A stretch of DNA of 64,000 nucleotides from the NCBI GenBank assembly GCA_951217055.1, contig OX578284.1, positions 24,888,187-24,952,186 on the forward strand, read 5' to 3'. The stretch comes from Gerris lacustris. Its lineage: Eukaryota; Arthropoda; Insecta; Hemiptera; Gerridae. The notes beneath the pieces were generated by a model. The model was not told where the DNA came from and searched no databases. It saw only the letters and a program-made list of their open reading frames with translations. Every line of letters begins with the position of its first letter. Position 1 is the stretch's first letter. Shown here in pieces: positions 45,003-56,388 of this stretch. Both the position numbers and the translations under genes were made by a program.

Positions 45003-47590
45003 TGCAGATGACCACTAGTGGTTAAAACTGGCTTTGTGCAATTATGTTTCTGCTTGTCTCTCTAACACTGCAAATGACCATACTGTTTGAAAGACGGCAT
45101 TCTACAATAACGTTTCTACTAGTCTAAAACTGCAATTGACAATAGGTGTTGAAAGACGGGCTTTTTACAATAATTTTTTTTTTGTCTGTCTAGCACTGCA
45201 GATGACCACTAGTGTTTAAAACTGGCTTTGTACAATAAAGTTTCTACTTGTCTCTCTAACAATGCAGATGACCACTAGTGTTTGAAAGGCGGCTTTGTAC
45301 AATAAAGTTTCTACTTGTCTCTTAACACTGCAGATGACCACTAGTGTTTGAAAGGCGGCTTTGTACAATAAAGTTTCTACTTGTCTCTTAACACTGCAGA
45401 TGACCATTAGTGTTTGAAAAGCGGCTTTGTACAATAAAGTTTCTACTTGTCTCTTAACACTATGCAGATGGCCATTAGTGTTTGAAAAGCGGCTTTGTAC
45501 AATAAAGTTTCTACTTGTCCCTTAACACTGCAGATGACCATTAGTGTTTGAAAGGCGGCTTTGTACAATAAAGTTTCTACTCGTCTCTTAACACTGCGCA
45601 GATGGCCATTAGTGTTTGAAAAGCGGCTTTGTACAATAAAAATTCTACTTGTCTCTCTAACAATGCAGATGACCATTAGTGTTTGAAAAGCGGCTTTGTA
45701 CAATAAAGTTTCTACTTGTCTCTTAACACTGCAGATGACCACTAGTGTTTGAAAGGCGGCTTTGTACAATAAAGTTTCTACTTGTCTCTTAACACTGCGC
45801 AGATGGCCATTAGTGTTTGAAAAGCGGCTTTGTACAATAAAGTTTCTACTTGTCTCTCTAACAATGCAGATGACCATTAGTGTTTGAAAAGCGGCTTTGT
45901 ACAATAAAGTTTCTACTTGTCTCTTAACACTGCAGATGACCACTAGTGTTTGAAAGGCGGCTTTGTACAATAAAGTTTCTACTTGTCTCTCTAACAATGC
46001 AGATGACCATTAGTGTTTAAAAAGCGGCTTTGTACAATAAAGTTTCTACTTGTCTCTTAACACTGCAGATGACCATTAGTGTTTGAAAAGCGGCTTTGTA
46101 CAATAAAGTTTCTACTTGTCTCTTAACACTGCAGATGACCACTAGTGTTTGAAAGGCGGCTTTGTACAATAAAGTTTCTACTTGTCTCTTAACACTGCAG
46201 ATGACCATTAGTGTTTGAAAGGCGGCTTTGTACAATAAAGATTCTACTTGTCTCTTAACACTGCAGATGGCCATTAGTGTTTGAAAAGCGGCTTTGTACA
46301 ATAAAGTTTCTACTTGTCTCTTAACACTGCAGATGACCACTAGTGGTTAAAACTGGCATTGTACAATACGGTTCTACTTGTCTCTCTAACAATGCAGATG
46401 ACCATTACTGTTTGAAAGGCGGCTTTCTACAATAACGTTTCTACTAGTCTCTCTAACACTGCAGATGACCATTAGTGATTAAAAGGCGGCTTTGTACAAT
46501 AACGTTTCTACTTGTCTCTTAACGTTGCAGATGACCACTAGAAGTTAAAACTGGTTTTGTACAATAATGTTTCTACTAGTCTCTCTTACAATGCAGGTAA
46601 CCACTAATGGTTAAAGTTAAAACCCGGCTCTGTACTATAACGTTTGTTTTTGTCTCTCTAACACTGCAGATGACCATTAGTGTTTGAAAGGCGGTTTTGT
46701 ACAATAAAGTTTCTACTTGTCTCTTAACACTGCAGATGACCACTAGTGGTTAAAACTGGCTTTGTACAATAACGGTTCTTCTTGTCTCTCTAACAATGCA
46801 GATGACCATTACTGTTTGAAAGGCGGCTTTCTACAATAACGTTTCTACTAGTCTCTCTTACACTGCAGATGACCATTACTGTTTGAAAGGCGGCTTTGTA
46901 CAATAAAGTTTCTACTTGTTTCTTAACACTTCAGGTGACCATTAGTGTTTGAAAGGCGGCTTTGTACAAAAAAGTTTCTACTTGTTTCTTAACACTGCAG
47001 ATGACCACTAGTGGTTAAAACTGGCATTGTACAATAACGTTTCTACTTGTCTCTTAACGTTGCAGATGACCACTAGAAGTTAAAACTGGTTTTGTACAAT
47101 AATGTTTCTACTAGTCTCTCTTACAATGCAGGTAACCACTAATGGTTAACGTTAAAACCCGGCTCTGTACTATAACGTTTGTTTTTGTCTCTCAAGCACT
47201 GCAGATGACCATTAGTGTTTATAAGGCTGGTTTGTACAATGTTTCTTTCTGTTTCTCTAACACTGCAGATGAACATTAGTGTTTGAATGGCTGCTTTGTA
47301 CAATGTTTCTTTCTGTCTCTCTAGCACTGCAGATTACCATTAGTGTTTAAAAGGCTGCTTTGTAGAATGTTTTTTCTGTCTCTCTAGCACTGCAGGTGAA
47401 CATTAGTGTTTGAAAGGCTGGTTTGTAGAATGTTTCTTTCTGTCTCTCAAGCACTGCAGATGACCATTAGTGTTTATAAGGCTGCTTTGTACAATGTTTC
47501 TTTCTGTCTCTCTAACACTGCAGATGAACATTAGTGTTTGAATGGCTGCTTTCTACAATGTTTCTACTTGTCTCTCTAGCACTGAAAATG
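45003..47590. repeat. 66-bp minisatellite, about 39 copies
   Basis: Unit: CTGCAGATGACCACTAGTGT, TTGAAAGGCGGCTTTGTACA, ATAAAGTTTCTACTTGTCTC and TTAACA. The core (45215-46340) is highly homogeneous and the flanks diverge (GGCTGCTTTGTACAATGTTT type to the right). Because 66 is a multiple of three, one minus-strand frame stays open over several copies and repeats ETLLYKAAFQTLMVICSVKR. The frame is lost where copies contain extra bases. There is no start context, splice sites or non-repeat exon around it, so it is treated as non-coding. Confidence 0.9.
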
Positions 47591-47599
47591 AACACTGTA

Positions 47600-48560
47600 G
47601 TTGTTCAATTACATTTCTTTTAAGGGAAAGTCTTTCCGCATTCAGAATCAAGGAAATAAACTCCACTTCTGTACTTTCTACAAAGTTTTATTAATTTTCC
47701 AACAAATGTATTGATATTTTTTGCGTAGGTTATATAAATATTAGTATGATGATATATAAACAAACACGTGTTCAAAGAATCCTCTTCTATAGCCTTGTTG
47801 ACGAACTTCTGCATGAAAGCGTATAGTTAGATTGATAAGATTTTAAAAAGTGATTTTCATTGCGATTGCGAGAACATTTTATATTGAGAGAGATTGGTTT
47901 CGATTTTATTACACATTCCTAGGTCCTCTGAGTATAATAGTTGTAGTTTTTAATCAATATATGTCAGCCGTCTGTCCGTGGAGCATAAACTATGACCGAT
48001 TTCGATGGAATTTGGTATTCATAACTAAAAAAAATCCAACCTGAAGGCAAAAACGAAAATGATATTTTGCATATTATCGAGTCTACATATAAAAACTAAA
48101 ACTAAGTTGCTTTCCATTAAAAGAGGTAAAAGTAAGAAAACATAATTGTATTATAAGATGTCAAAATAATCCCAGTTATGGAATTTATTCTGTATGTGTC
48201 AAAAGCTGAATAATCTAACTCTGTTATGTTTGTATTATACGGTATTAATATACTAATGTTGGATTTGTTATTCTAAAATAAGTTTTATTTGCATGAATTG
48301 ATTATTCAAATACTCTTCCACGAATTCTGAAGAATAATATTTCGAGAATATCCAAGAAAACATGTTATTGAAGTGTGCTATACAAAATTCTCTTCTTATT
48401 ACACTTAAGTGCCGAATACATTTAATGAGTGTTTATTCTCTTCACCTTTTTTAGCACTTCAAATGTTCTCTATATTTTTAATTTAAGAGAAAACATCTTA
48501 CAAATTAATATTTACCATTTGTAATGCATTAGAACGATCAATTTAATGATAAGTATTATA
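47600..48560. other. No gene seen
   Basis: AT-rich. The tract at 47920-48010 (GGTCCTCTGAGTATAATAGT, CCGTCTGTCCGTGGAG, TTTCGATGGAATTTGGTATT) resembles the CTGTCTGT-type dispersed repeats. No exon recognised. Confidence 0.4.
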
Positions 48561-48563
48561 TTA

Positions 48564-49120
48564 TAGGGCGGCGGATTTCAAAAGGCCGCCTTTTTTTTCT
48601 TTTTTGTTCTATTGGCAGCATTGTTTTTTCAATTTTTTGTTATCTGTTACCATTGATTTTTTGTGATGATAAGGGAGTTTGTTAGTCTTAGTAATTGTTT
48701 GTATTTTATCGCCATGGCTGTACCTTACCAACTATATAAAGACATTAAAAGCCCTGGACAGAATGGCAGAATCGCGCATGACAACATTTACTTCATCCGG
48801 CTACTTCGAGGGCATCCAGGCCTTTTGATGTCTTGTGTTGAACCACTATCTTCAACTTTCTTTATCAGCCGACGAACAGTTGATTCTTTTGGTGCAATGT
48901 GATGTCCAAGAATTGTACCATTTTGGTGATGTGTTTTCACAATCAAAACTCGCTGTACCTTACTGTACCGTTCCATGGCGCTACATCACAAACAATCACT
49001 AAGTACAACAAAACTCCTTATCACCACAAAACCTTAATGATTATACAGATATCAAAATTGCAAAAGCAATGCTGCCAAAAAAAAAAGTTTTAGATCGGGC
49101 ATTCTTTTTGAGGCACCCTA
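48564..49120 (-). mobile_element. Mariner-like non-autonomous element with long inverted ends
   Basis: The ends share TATAGGG and, for roughly 180 bp inward, an imperfect mirror: TTGGCAGCATTG, GTGGTGATAAGGAGTTTTGT / GTGATGATAAGGGAGTTTGT, TTAGTGATTGTTTGTGATGT / TTAGTAATTGTTTGTATTTT and finally CGCCATGG. Each half therefore contains the 5' end of the transposase gene including its start codon. The right half continues into a transposase N terminus on the minus strand (48976-48788). Confidence 0.7.
48788..48976 (-). pseudogene. Mariner/DUF4817 transposase N-terminal fragment
   Basis: From ATG 48976: MERYSKVQRVLIVKTHHQNG, then PKESTVRRLIKKVEDSGS and KRPGCPRSSR. This matches the DUF4817/HTH N-terminal domain of insect mariner-type transposases (usual form 'MerYskeqRv.IVk.hy.nge...TvR.lR..fGr...Pn.sTvrRLi.KFeetGSv.d..rpGRPRs'). 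About 20 residues of the middle are missing (HQNGTILGHHIAPKES). The catalytic domain is absent. It ends where the mirrored half begins. Confidence 0.75.
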
Positions 49121-49739
49121 TATATAAAAACCATTTCAGTAAAATATTTTTCGGTATTTATTTGAGTGTTTGTTTCTTCTACATCAAATTTGATTTATCG
49201 GGTTAACTGTTGGTGATATTTCTTGTGTTCTGACATTTCTATTAAAGATTTAAGTGTTTAAGTTAAGGATGTGCGTTGTGAGTATGTTGCTTCTAAAGAA
49301 GTCTTTGTCAATAGGCGGGTTAACTGTTGAAGCTATTTCTATTAAATATCTGAGAGTTTCAGCTTAGAACGTACTTATTTGAGTATTTTTTTCTTCTAAA
49401 GAGTCTTGATTAAATTTGTCGGGTTAACTGTTGTTCTGATATCTCTATTTGACAAATATCTGAGTTTTGTTCTGTTACAGCTATGTGTGATAGTATTCAT
49501 ACTAGTATTATTGTTCTCTGACATATTATATATGTAAAACGAAGTGTAAAGTTGTTTTTTTTAAATTAATGTCAGTGAGTTTTAGTTTCGAATAGCTTAG
49601 AATCAATTGAATGATTTTTAAAAACTCACGACTCTACTAACTCATAGAAACTTTAACTAACTTATAGATTATTATTGTTCAAAAATATTACCGAAGTATT
49701 TTTTCCTTTCATTCTTTTCCGAATCATACAGTTTTGCTT

Positions 49740-50110
49740 CCGAGTTTACCGAAGGTAACGGAAGCATTGTCGTGTCTGTCTGTCGGTCTGTGTGTCCGCG
49801 AATTATGAAACGTGTGACGATAACTTGAGTAAATGTCGACCGATTTCAATGAAATTTACATGTTCATTTTACAGACATGTTCATTTCACCAATGCTCAGG
49901 ACGAGTTCGTTGGCCAACGTTATCCGTCCAAGCGTTCACGCGTAACGCTCGCGTAAACGTGAACTTCAAATTTAAGTTTGGAATTTTAGGTCGGGGAAAA
50001 AATTAAACTTTATCTATTCAATGAGACAAACATTTTTTTCAAATACAATTTTTTAGTAAAACCAACTGCGACACCGCTATGAAGTGTGAAAGATCGCTTA
50101 AACTATTAAT
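49740..50110 (+). repeat. Dispersed repeat family R1, copy 2
   Basis: Starts CCGAGTTTACCGAAGGTAAC and GGAAGC, then CTGTCTGTCTGTCGGTCTGT, CTTGAGTAAATGTCGACCGA, AACGTTATCCGTCCAAGCG, GTAACGCTCGCGTAAACGTG and AAACCAACTGCGACACCG. The same order is seen at 58000-58330 and, inverted and shorter, at 2170-2395. Confidence 0.7.
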
Positions 50111-50189
50111 AGTTATTACAAAATAAACAATATATCAATAAAGTAGTATAACAATAATGTTAATGTTAATATAACAACAAAGTACATGA

Positions 50190-50240
50190 TAGGATGCGAG
50201 GAAGCTATGTGCCACACTAATTGGCAGTCTATTTTGAATT
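50190..50240. repeat. Repeat family R4, copy 2
   Basis: GATAGGATGCGAGGAAGCTA followed by TGTGCCACACTAATTGGCAG; compare 39079. Confidence 0.6.
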
Positions 50241-50676
50241 TATTTTGATTTGTTTATCTTAACATTTATTGGTTTTAGTGTGTTCCAACTGTGTCTTATC
50301 TTCCTCGCCATGGATTTAAAGATTTTTTTATCTAAATAGATTTTGAAAAAACTGGTGATTGCTAAGTTGTTTTTTAGTTTCGTTCTGTATCCTGTATGTT
50401 GATAAAATTTCGTATTATTCTACCATCTTAAAATGTTTTCCAATTCGCTTTATTTTTTTGTTTGAATTTACACAAGATCAATTTGACTCGTTGTTCTGTT
50501 TTTTTGAAGCGTTGACCTATAAATCTGTGGATAGTTATCATGATGTAAATTATAAATTACCTTTTTTTCTTATTACTATGGTCTTACGGGAGGATACGAG
50601 TAACTTTTTAACTATAGAGTTATGTAATTAGTTTTCAATTGTTACTTCTTCACTCCAAACAAATAATGTACATATA
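50241..50676. other. No gene seen
   Basis: AT-rich left flank of the LTR retrotransposon. A 90-codon plus-strand open frame (50359-50631) lacks any recognised domain. Confidence 0.4.
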
Positions 50677-50680
50677 CTAC

Positions 50681-51747
50681 TGTAATACGTCCGCCACTCG
50701 TAGGTGGTAGCGGGCCGTGACGGACGTGTACAATTAATAAAAAAAAACAACTTACTTCCCTGGAATGGGGGGGAGGGTCTCGGGCTGAGAAATAACAAAA
50801 TTCCAATTCTTTTTAGTGGACGTGGTCGTCCCAAACACAACTCTTTACTATTTTAAAATATACAATACTGTCTTTGTCTGCTACCTACACCTAGGCTCCC
50901 CTAACGTACAGGTACGACCTATAACATAAAATAAACCCTACGGAGCCCTCACAATCTCTAGGGTAGGCAGTGACTTAATTCTCGTCTTAGACTTAACATT
51001 AACATTAAAGCAAAGGGATTCTCCCGTAGTCTCACCGATGAGTCGACAAAAACAAGGCCGCAAAATGAAGTGGTACTCACAGTTTGATGATATCCGTAAT
51101 TTGGTTTGTGTAATCCTTTGGTGGAACCTCCTCCACAACACCCGCGTTAGGTTCTCGGCACACCACGTCTCCGAAAAGTTTCCTACTTAGCAACCGGCAA
51201 AGTACTCTACCTCAGAATTTTCGGCACACAGCATAGAACTTTGGCACACAGCCTAACTTAAATTTTTAGCACACAGCATAGAATTTTGGCACACAGCCTA
51301 ACTTAAATTTTTAGCACACAGCATAGAATTTTGGCACACAGCCGGACTTAAAATTTTAGCACACAGCATAGAACTTTGGCACACAGCCTAAACTACCTTC
51401 GGCACACAGCCTAACTAACGTACCTACTCGGCGCTCTCGCAAAACGGACTGGCCCAGAGTGGGGGGTTCATGGAGCTTTTATCACCTCAGCCGGGGGTGG
51501 AACGCGTACCGGTAAGTGGCGGTAACTTTGCCACAGGAGACCGGTAAGGTTCCTCTACGATTTGCGGTGGCCGTGGTAACGTTGCCGGAGTGCCCAGGGG
51601 GCGTGGCTTCGCGGTCACGTTGCCGGGGATGGCCGGGACGTGCTCCATGGGACGGTGCCGAGGTGCCCGCGAGTCCCGATCTCGTGGGGAGTGCTTTTTT
51701 GGCGCGAAAATTTGGTAACCCGGGGATTTTTGGGCCACCGGGTTACA
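50681..51747 (-). repeat. 3' LTR (minus-strand orientation)
   Basis: 1067 bp, TG...CA. It contains a short tandem array (about 51220-51415 in plus coordinates) of TTTGGCACACAGCCTAACTT and TAGCACACAGCATAGAA units, and a GC-rich 300-bp block next to the edge at 51747. I saw no base difference from the other LTR. Confidence 0.92.
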
Positions 51748-51764
51748 CTCCCTTCTTCTCCGCA
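51748..51764 (-). promoter_or_regulatory. Polypurine tract
   Basis: On the minus strand CGGAGAAGAAGGGAG ends exactly where the 3' LTR begins (TGTAACCC). This position and composition are those of the plus-strand primer of LTR retrotransposons and fix the element's orientation. Confidence 0.85.
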
Positions 51765-52135
51765 AGCCGACGTCCACGTCGGCGCAAGAAACTGGCATAG
51801 CGGAAGCTGGCGCGGTGTGCCTGTTGCCTCCATAGGCTGCTTTTCTACAGCTGGGCGCGTTGCGGTTCCTGTTCACAGGCTGGGTAGGTGTCTGGTTGGA
51901 TCCTCTTTTACGGCTGTGGTCAAAGAAGATTTGTTTCTACTTAAAGCTTTTACATATTTAGGCTGGATACTGATTGACTGTATTCGCGGTACCTAGAGGA
52001 GACCTTGTTTTTAAAGAAAAAAAATACAAAAAGAAACAAACGGAAAATAAAAGAAGGAGAAGGAAAGGAAAGGGTAGTCTTTAGGTTGGGTCACTGTGAT
52101 TTGGGGTTAGGGTTACTGGAACGTATCCCACGGCG
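51765..52135 (-). other. Spacer between gag and polypurine tract
   Basis: About 370 bp where pol would be expected. No protease or reverse transcriptase motifs in any frame. Purine-rich on the plus strand around 52010-52080. Confidence 0.6.
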
Positions 52136-53644
52136 CTATTTATCTGGAGGTCGGTCCTGGGGTGTTGGCTCTTCCAGGTCTTGGTCGGTTACAGAGCTAG
52201 AGAGAGTGCATTCGATCTTTGGATTCTGGGCTGGGGCCTGGTGGGTATTATGTTGGCTGGGGGGTAGATAGGCGTCGTCCTGTACGTTTCTCTCGTTAGC
52301 GGATTTAAGACGGTTCAGGTGCGTTAATTTGTGGCCCAAGGCACGGTGAGGTTTTTCTTCCGGGACATCCCATTTCTCGGTTTCGATGATTTGCGAAGGG
52401 TTTCTCCGGGTGACTTCAGTTCGCCTTACGGTGTGGACGGGTTGTATCTCTTGAGCGTAGGAGCGAAGTGAAGCTAAGGTAACGGTAGGCATTCGGTGGC
52501 TCTCCAGGAAGTCCTGGTCAGATCCTTGCTTGTTCTCGCTGTCTGCTGTTGGTTCCGGCGTCTCGTCTACTCGTCCTGGAGGTACACGGCATGCTTCCAG
52601 TTGTCCAGTACGGCTTCCTTCCGGGATAGGTCGCAACTCTACCGCGGGGTTGGATGACTCTGGCAGAGGCCTCTGGCACTCTTGTGACGTGGTTTCACGT
52701 CGCTGGAAAGGCCAGGATCGAAGAGGCCAAGGACAATTATTTCTTTGATGGTCGCTAGCTCCGCAGTAGGTACAAAGTGGAAAAACGGTCATCCGAGGGC
52801 AGTTCCTTGCGAGGTGTCCTGGCTTTCTGCAGGCGTAGCAGCGTCTCAGTGCTGTTCTTTGTTTGCGGCAGCGGCAACGGTTATCTTTATCTTTAACCCA
52901 AGCTTCCGACTTCGGTGCTTTCTGAAGACAGTCGATTAGCCTCTCAATCCTTCTAAGAGTGGCATCAAGGGACTGAGTCGGACTCACGCCTCGGTTATTG
53001 AACGCAGTCAGCTCTTGAAGCCTCCTGGCTACGTTCAGGGCGTCGCTGAGGGTTTTGGGTTCCTTAACCGCTACCAGACATCTCAGATCTCCTTGAAGTC
53101 CTCTGACAAAGGCACGGACAGCTTTCTCGTCTACCCATTCTTGTTGTCTTCTAGGGGTCCAGGTAGGGTTGTCCGCCCGGGCGACCCGCCGAGCTAACTG
53201 CTCCACACGCTCCGCATAGGCGCGTAAGGGCTCATCTTCATACTGTTGCACGGACCAAAGTTTCATCGACGCTTCTGTCGGATCGTCTTGCCCATACCAT
53301 TTCATCATTTCCCGCCGCAGGCTATCGAAGGGTGCCGGGTCCGCGGGGCTAACTGGCCTCCCTGTCACAAAAGTGTAGGCAGCTCCCCTCGTCTTCAATC
53401 TTAAGACACGCAGCTTCATTTCTTGCGATAGTCCCACGGTGGTGTCGTCTAAAATCTGGAGAAATTGGGATAAGGAGTACTTCTCGTCCTGCTCCGGGTC
53501 CCAGGGGGCGATTGAATCAAGTAAAGATTTGGTGAGGGGTCCGGTCCCCGACTCCGGTTTAGGTGGATCTGGTACCCGTGTCAATAACCGCTCCATTTGC
53601 CGCATGACGGCTGCAAAGGGGCCTGAATCTTCCTCTTCGGACAT
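52136..53644 (-). CDS. gag: Retrotransposon Gag with two zinc knuckles
   Basis: The intact frame from ATG 53644 gives 502 residues (30 more, hydrophobic, if ATG 53734 is used; the downstream start MSEEEDSGPF is more Gag-like). Residues about 30-210 form the capsid-like retrotransposon-Gag region, with MKLWSVQQYEDEPLRAYAER, then a WTPRRQQEW-x-DEKAVRAFVRGL segment. Two CX2CX4HX4C knuckles follow: CYACRKPGHLARNC (about 269-282) and CTYCGASDHQRNNC (about 291-304), which bind nucleic acid. The C-terminal 170 residues are rich in Pro, Glu and Arg and look disordered. No D-[TS]-G protease motif follows, and the frame stops about 390 bp before the LTR. GC content is far above that of the flanking DNA. 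Probably functional as a particle protein. Confidence 0.9.
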   Translation of the reverse strand: MSEEEDSGPFAAVMRQMERLLTRVPDPPKPESGTGPLTKSLLDSIAPWDPEQDEKYSLSQFLQILDDTTVGLSQEMKLRVLRLKTRGAAYTFVTGRPVSPADPAPFDSLRREMMKWYGQDDPTEASMKLWSVQQYEDEPLRAYAERVEQLARRVARADNPTWTPRRQQEWVDEKAVRAFVRGLQGDLRCLVAVKEPKTLSDALNVARRLQELTAFNNRGVSPTQSLDATLRRIERLIDCLQKAPKSEAWVKDKDNRCRCRKQRTALRRCYACRKPGHLARNCPRMTVFPLCTYCGASDHQRNNCPWPLRSWPFQRRETTSQECQRPLPESSNPAVELRPIPEGSRTGQLEACRVPPGRVDETPEPTADSENKQGSDQDFLESHRMPTVTLASLRSYAQEIQPVHTVRRTEVTRRNPSQIIETEKWDVPEEKPHRALGHKLTHLNRLKSANERNVQDDAYLPPSQHNTHQAPAQNPKIECTLSSSVTDQDLEEPTPQDRPPDK

Positions 53645-53734
53645 CTTGTACAAGGGAAATATCACCAAAGGAAAACAGAAATTAGGAGGGAGAAGGAGAA
53701 AGCAAAAAGGAGTAATAATAAAAAAACAATCCAA

Positions 53735-56366
53735 GGTATCCCCTCGATATTACAATAGAAATACTTACGCTCCTAATAACAAACGTACAAGATACAAAAT
53801 ACAAAAAAAAAATGGAATAAATAAAATGGTTCACACTCTCACACTATGCACAACAAAAATTATTTAAAGTCTAATTAAGTAATTGAATATAATTTCTATT
53901 AAGTCTTTTAATTTTTCTACAAGATCTAGTTGTGAAGATTTTTAAATTAAATTAAATTGAATAAATATAAAATTAAAATTAAATAGAGTGAGTATCCAAA
54001 AGTTTAATTTTTAAATTAGTGAAATTTTTATTAGTAATTTTGCAATAATAATTTTTTTAAAAAAATTTACAGCTAAGTATTAAGCGAGTTAAATACGCTC
54101 AGTTTCAAGAGAAAAATATAATGTAGATTATAGAATTACACACACACGCAATGGATTAAATTCAACAAGGTATAATATATATAACAATTAATTAAATTTT
54201 AAATGGTTAGTCAATAAACAAAATTTTTAGATACTTACATATCAAAACCTTAAAGAACACAAGAATACAGAAAAAAATACAGAATAAATTTTGTTAATTA
54301 AAAAAAGGTATAAAAGTTCTCTCACAAAAATTTAGTCTAAGTCTGGGAGAGAGTGAGAACTGAGACTGAATATTATATTTATCTAAATATAAAGACTACC
54401 GATATCGATCTTTATATATGACAACAAAAATATTAATATAAGACAACAGTGTCTAAGAAACAATGTCTAATATCAGTAGATTATTTTATTATTGTTCAAA
54501 GTCAAATTCTGAAATTAAAATTAATTAAATCATAAACATGAGTGAGAACCAAACTATAATTATGTTTTATTTGATAATAAAAGACGACCACGATAAAAAT
54601 TAACGAATAGATTTTCAACAATTTAAGCTAATTTAAGTTAATCTCTAGGGGTAAGTGGATTTAAGTTCCACTAAAAATTAATAAATTTTTAACAAAATAA
54701 AAGTTTAACAATAACTAAGAAAAAAAATAATAAATTAGTATAAATTAATTAGCAATAAACCAAGACGCCCAAAAAAAAGAATGGTAGTTAAGCCTCAAAA
54801 AAAAAAGTTAAGTTAAAGGATTTCCAATACAAAAAGTATATCAATAAGAGAAAATTTCAAAAGCGATAAGTTCACTAAATTTTTTAAAGTAAATAAAAAA
54901 AAGAAAAATGTATTAAAGTTAATTTTTAAGTAAATTGACGGCGTTAAATAGAATGAATTAATCAATAAAGAAAGCATGAAAAGTACCGAGTTTCAAAAAA
55001 AAAAGTACAAGAGGTGTGCATAACATTAAGACGAATTAATCTAAGTACAAGAATTAAAGTTAAGTCGTTAATTCAATTCAAAAAAAAAAAATAAATAAAG
55101 TTAAAGTTAATAAATAAAGTTAAAGTTAATTAATAAATTATACTGGATTAAGTGTCCAAGTGGCTAAGGTATATAATATATTTTTCCTCAGACCAAAAGA
55201 ACTTCACTAAGTTTACAGTTAATCAAAAAAAATAATTAGATTCAGTAATCAGTTTAAATAAGTAACAACTATTTTAAGTAACACGCCTTTTTTTCAAAAG
55301 AAAATTACGTTAAGTTTGGAAAAGAAAAAATATATTTACAAAGCTAAATTAAATTTAAGTTCTTACTTAAGTTACTTAGAAATGTTAAGTTGAAGGTTAA
55401 GTTTCGGTAAATGCAATGGGGGGAAAAAAATTAAGTTTAGATAAATTAAGATAAACACACACACAAAATAAAAAGTTATGGTTGACGGGCATACAAAAAT
55501 AAATATTATAAATCAAGTTAAATAGCATCAGGCCAAAAGAAAAACAAGGAAAAATTCGAAAGTTAATAATTTAAGTTAATAACGTTTTAGTTCCATCCAA
55601 AAGTTAGTGCAAATTAAATTCAAATTTAAAGCAAGAAAAATGAATGACATTTTTAATAACAATAATAACTAATGGGATATTTTGTTAGTTCAATAATATG
55701 TTTCTCTACTAACTAAAAATGTCCCAATACAAATAAATAATTGCAATACAAAAATAAATTTTACGTAAAACAAGAATAATAATATGATCGTGAAACAAAA
55801 CACATAAGTTGGCAAATTTCATCGACACAAAAAAAAATCAAGTAATTAATTAAATCTTTATTAATTAAAAAAAACAACAAATTAATAAATAAGTTAAGAG
55901 TTTTAAATTAAATAAACAAGTCTAACCTACTTTAACAAAGGACACTAATTAACGTTAAAAAAAAAGGAATTCTGATAAAGTAATTAATTTAATTTTTCTT
56001 GTATACGAGCGCGAAAACAAAAATGACAAATTAACAAGTTCATAAATTTGACTAGAAGAAGATTACGTTAGGCCAGTCGTAACTAACATTAATAACAATT
56101 AAAAAAAATATATATATTTAAATTCTACATCCGGGGTTAAGTATAAATTTAATTTAATTTTTTTTTTAAGTTCTAAGTACGGGAACAAAATGCTACAGTC
56201 AATAAGAAAATTTAAGAGATTTTAAGAGAAAACTTTAATCATGACATACTCTTTCTTGTGACTCATCTCAAGATTTTACTTTAAATAAACGTAACCAATT
56301 TAAAAGATTTTTATTTTTCTCTCCCATTCCAGGCGGGGTTAAATTTAAATTTAATTTTAATTTACA
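53735..56366 (-). other. Very AT-rich 2.6-kb leader of the retrotransposon
   Basis: Between primer-binding site and gag. The plus strand is strongly A-rich (many AAAAAA runs) with recurrent AAGTTAA, TTAATTAA and AAATAAA words and no open frame of note. It differs sharply from the GC-rich gag and LTR blocks. No tandem unit or known domain was recognised. Confidence 0.6.
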
Positions 56367-56384
56367 TCCCACCGCTTGGCACCA
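56367..56384 (-). promoter_or_regulatory. Primer-binding site
   Basis: On the minus strand, four A after the LTR end, TGGTGCCAAGCGGTGGGA could pair with a tRNA 3' end (...ACCA). The matching tRNA was not identified. Confidence 0.75.
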
Positions 56385-56388
56385 TTTT

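Noticed and set aside
45216..46340. Long minus-strand open frames (up to 184 codons) repeating a 22-residue unit, candidate repeat protein
   Set aside because: They follow from a 66-bp tandem repeat whose unit is a multiple of three. Copies with extra bases break the frame, there is no surrounding non-repeat coding sequence, and the repeat itself is AT-biased and non-protein-like at its ends.
48663..49093. Plus-strand open frames across the mariner-like element
   Set aside because: They are antisense to the recognised DUF4817-type transposase fragment and have no domain of their own.
51487..52271. Several GC-rich open frames across the LTR edge and gag end
   Set aside because: They lie antisense or across the LTR boundary in high-GC DNA where stops are rare, and copies occur in the other LTR. 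No protease or reverse-transcriptase motif in them.
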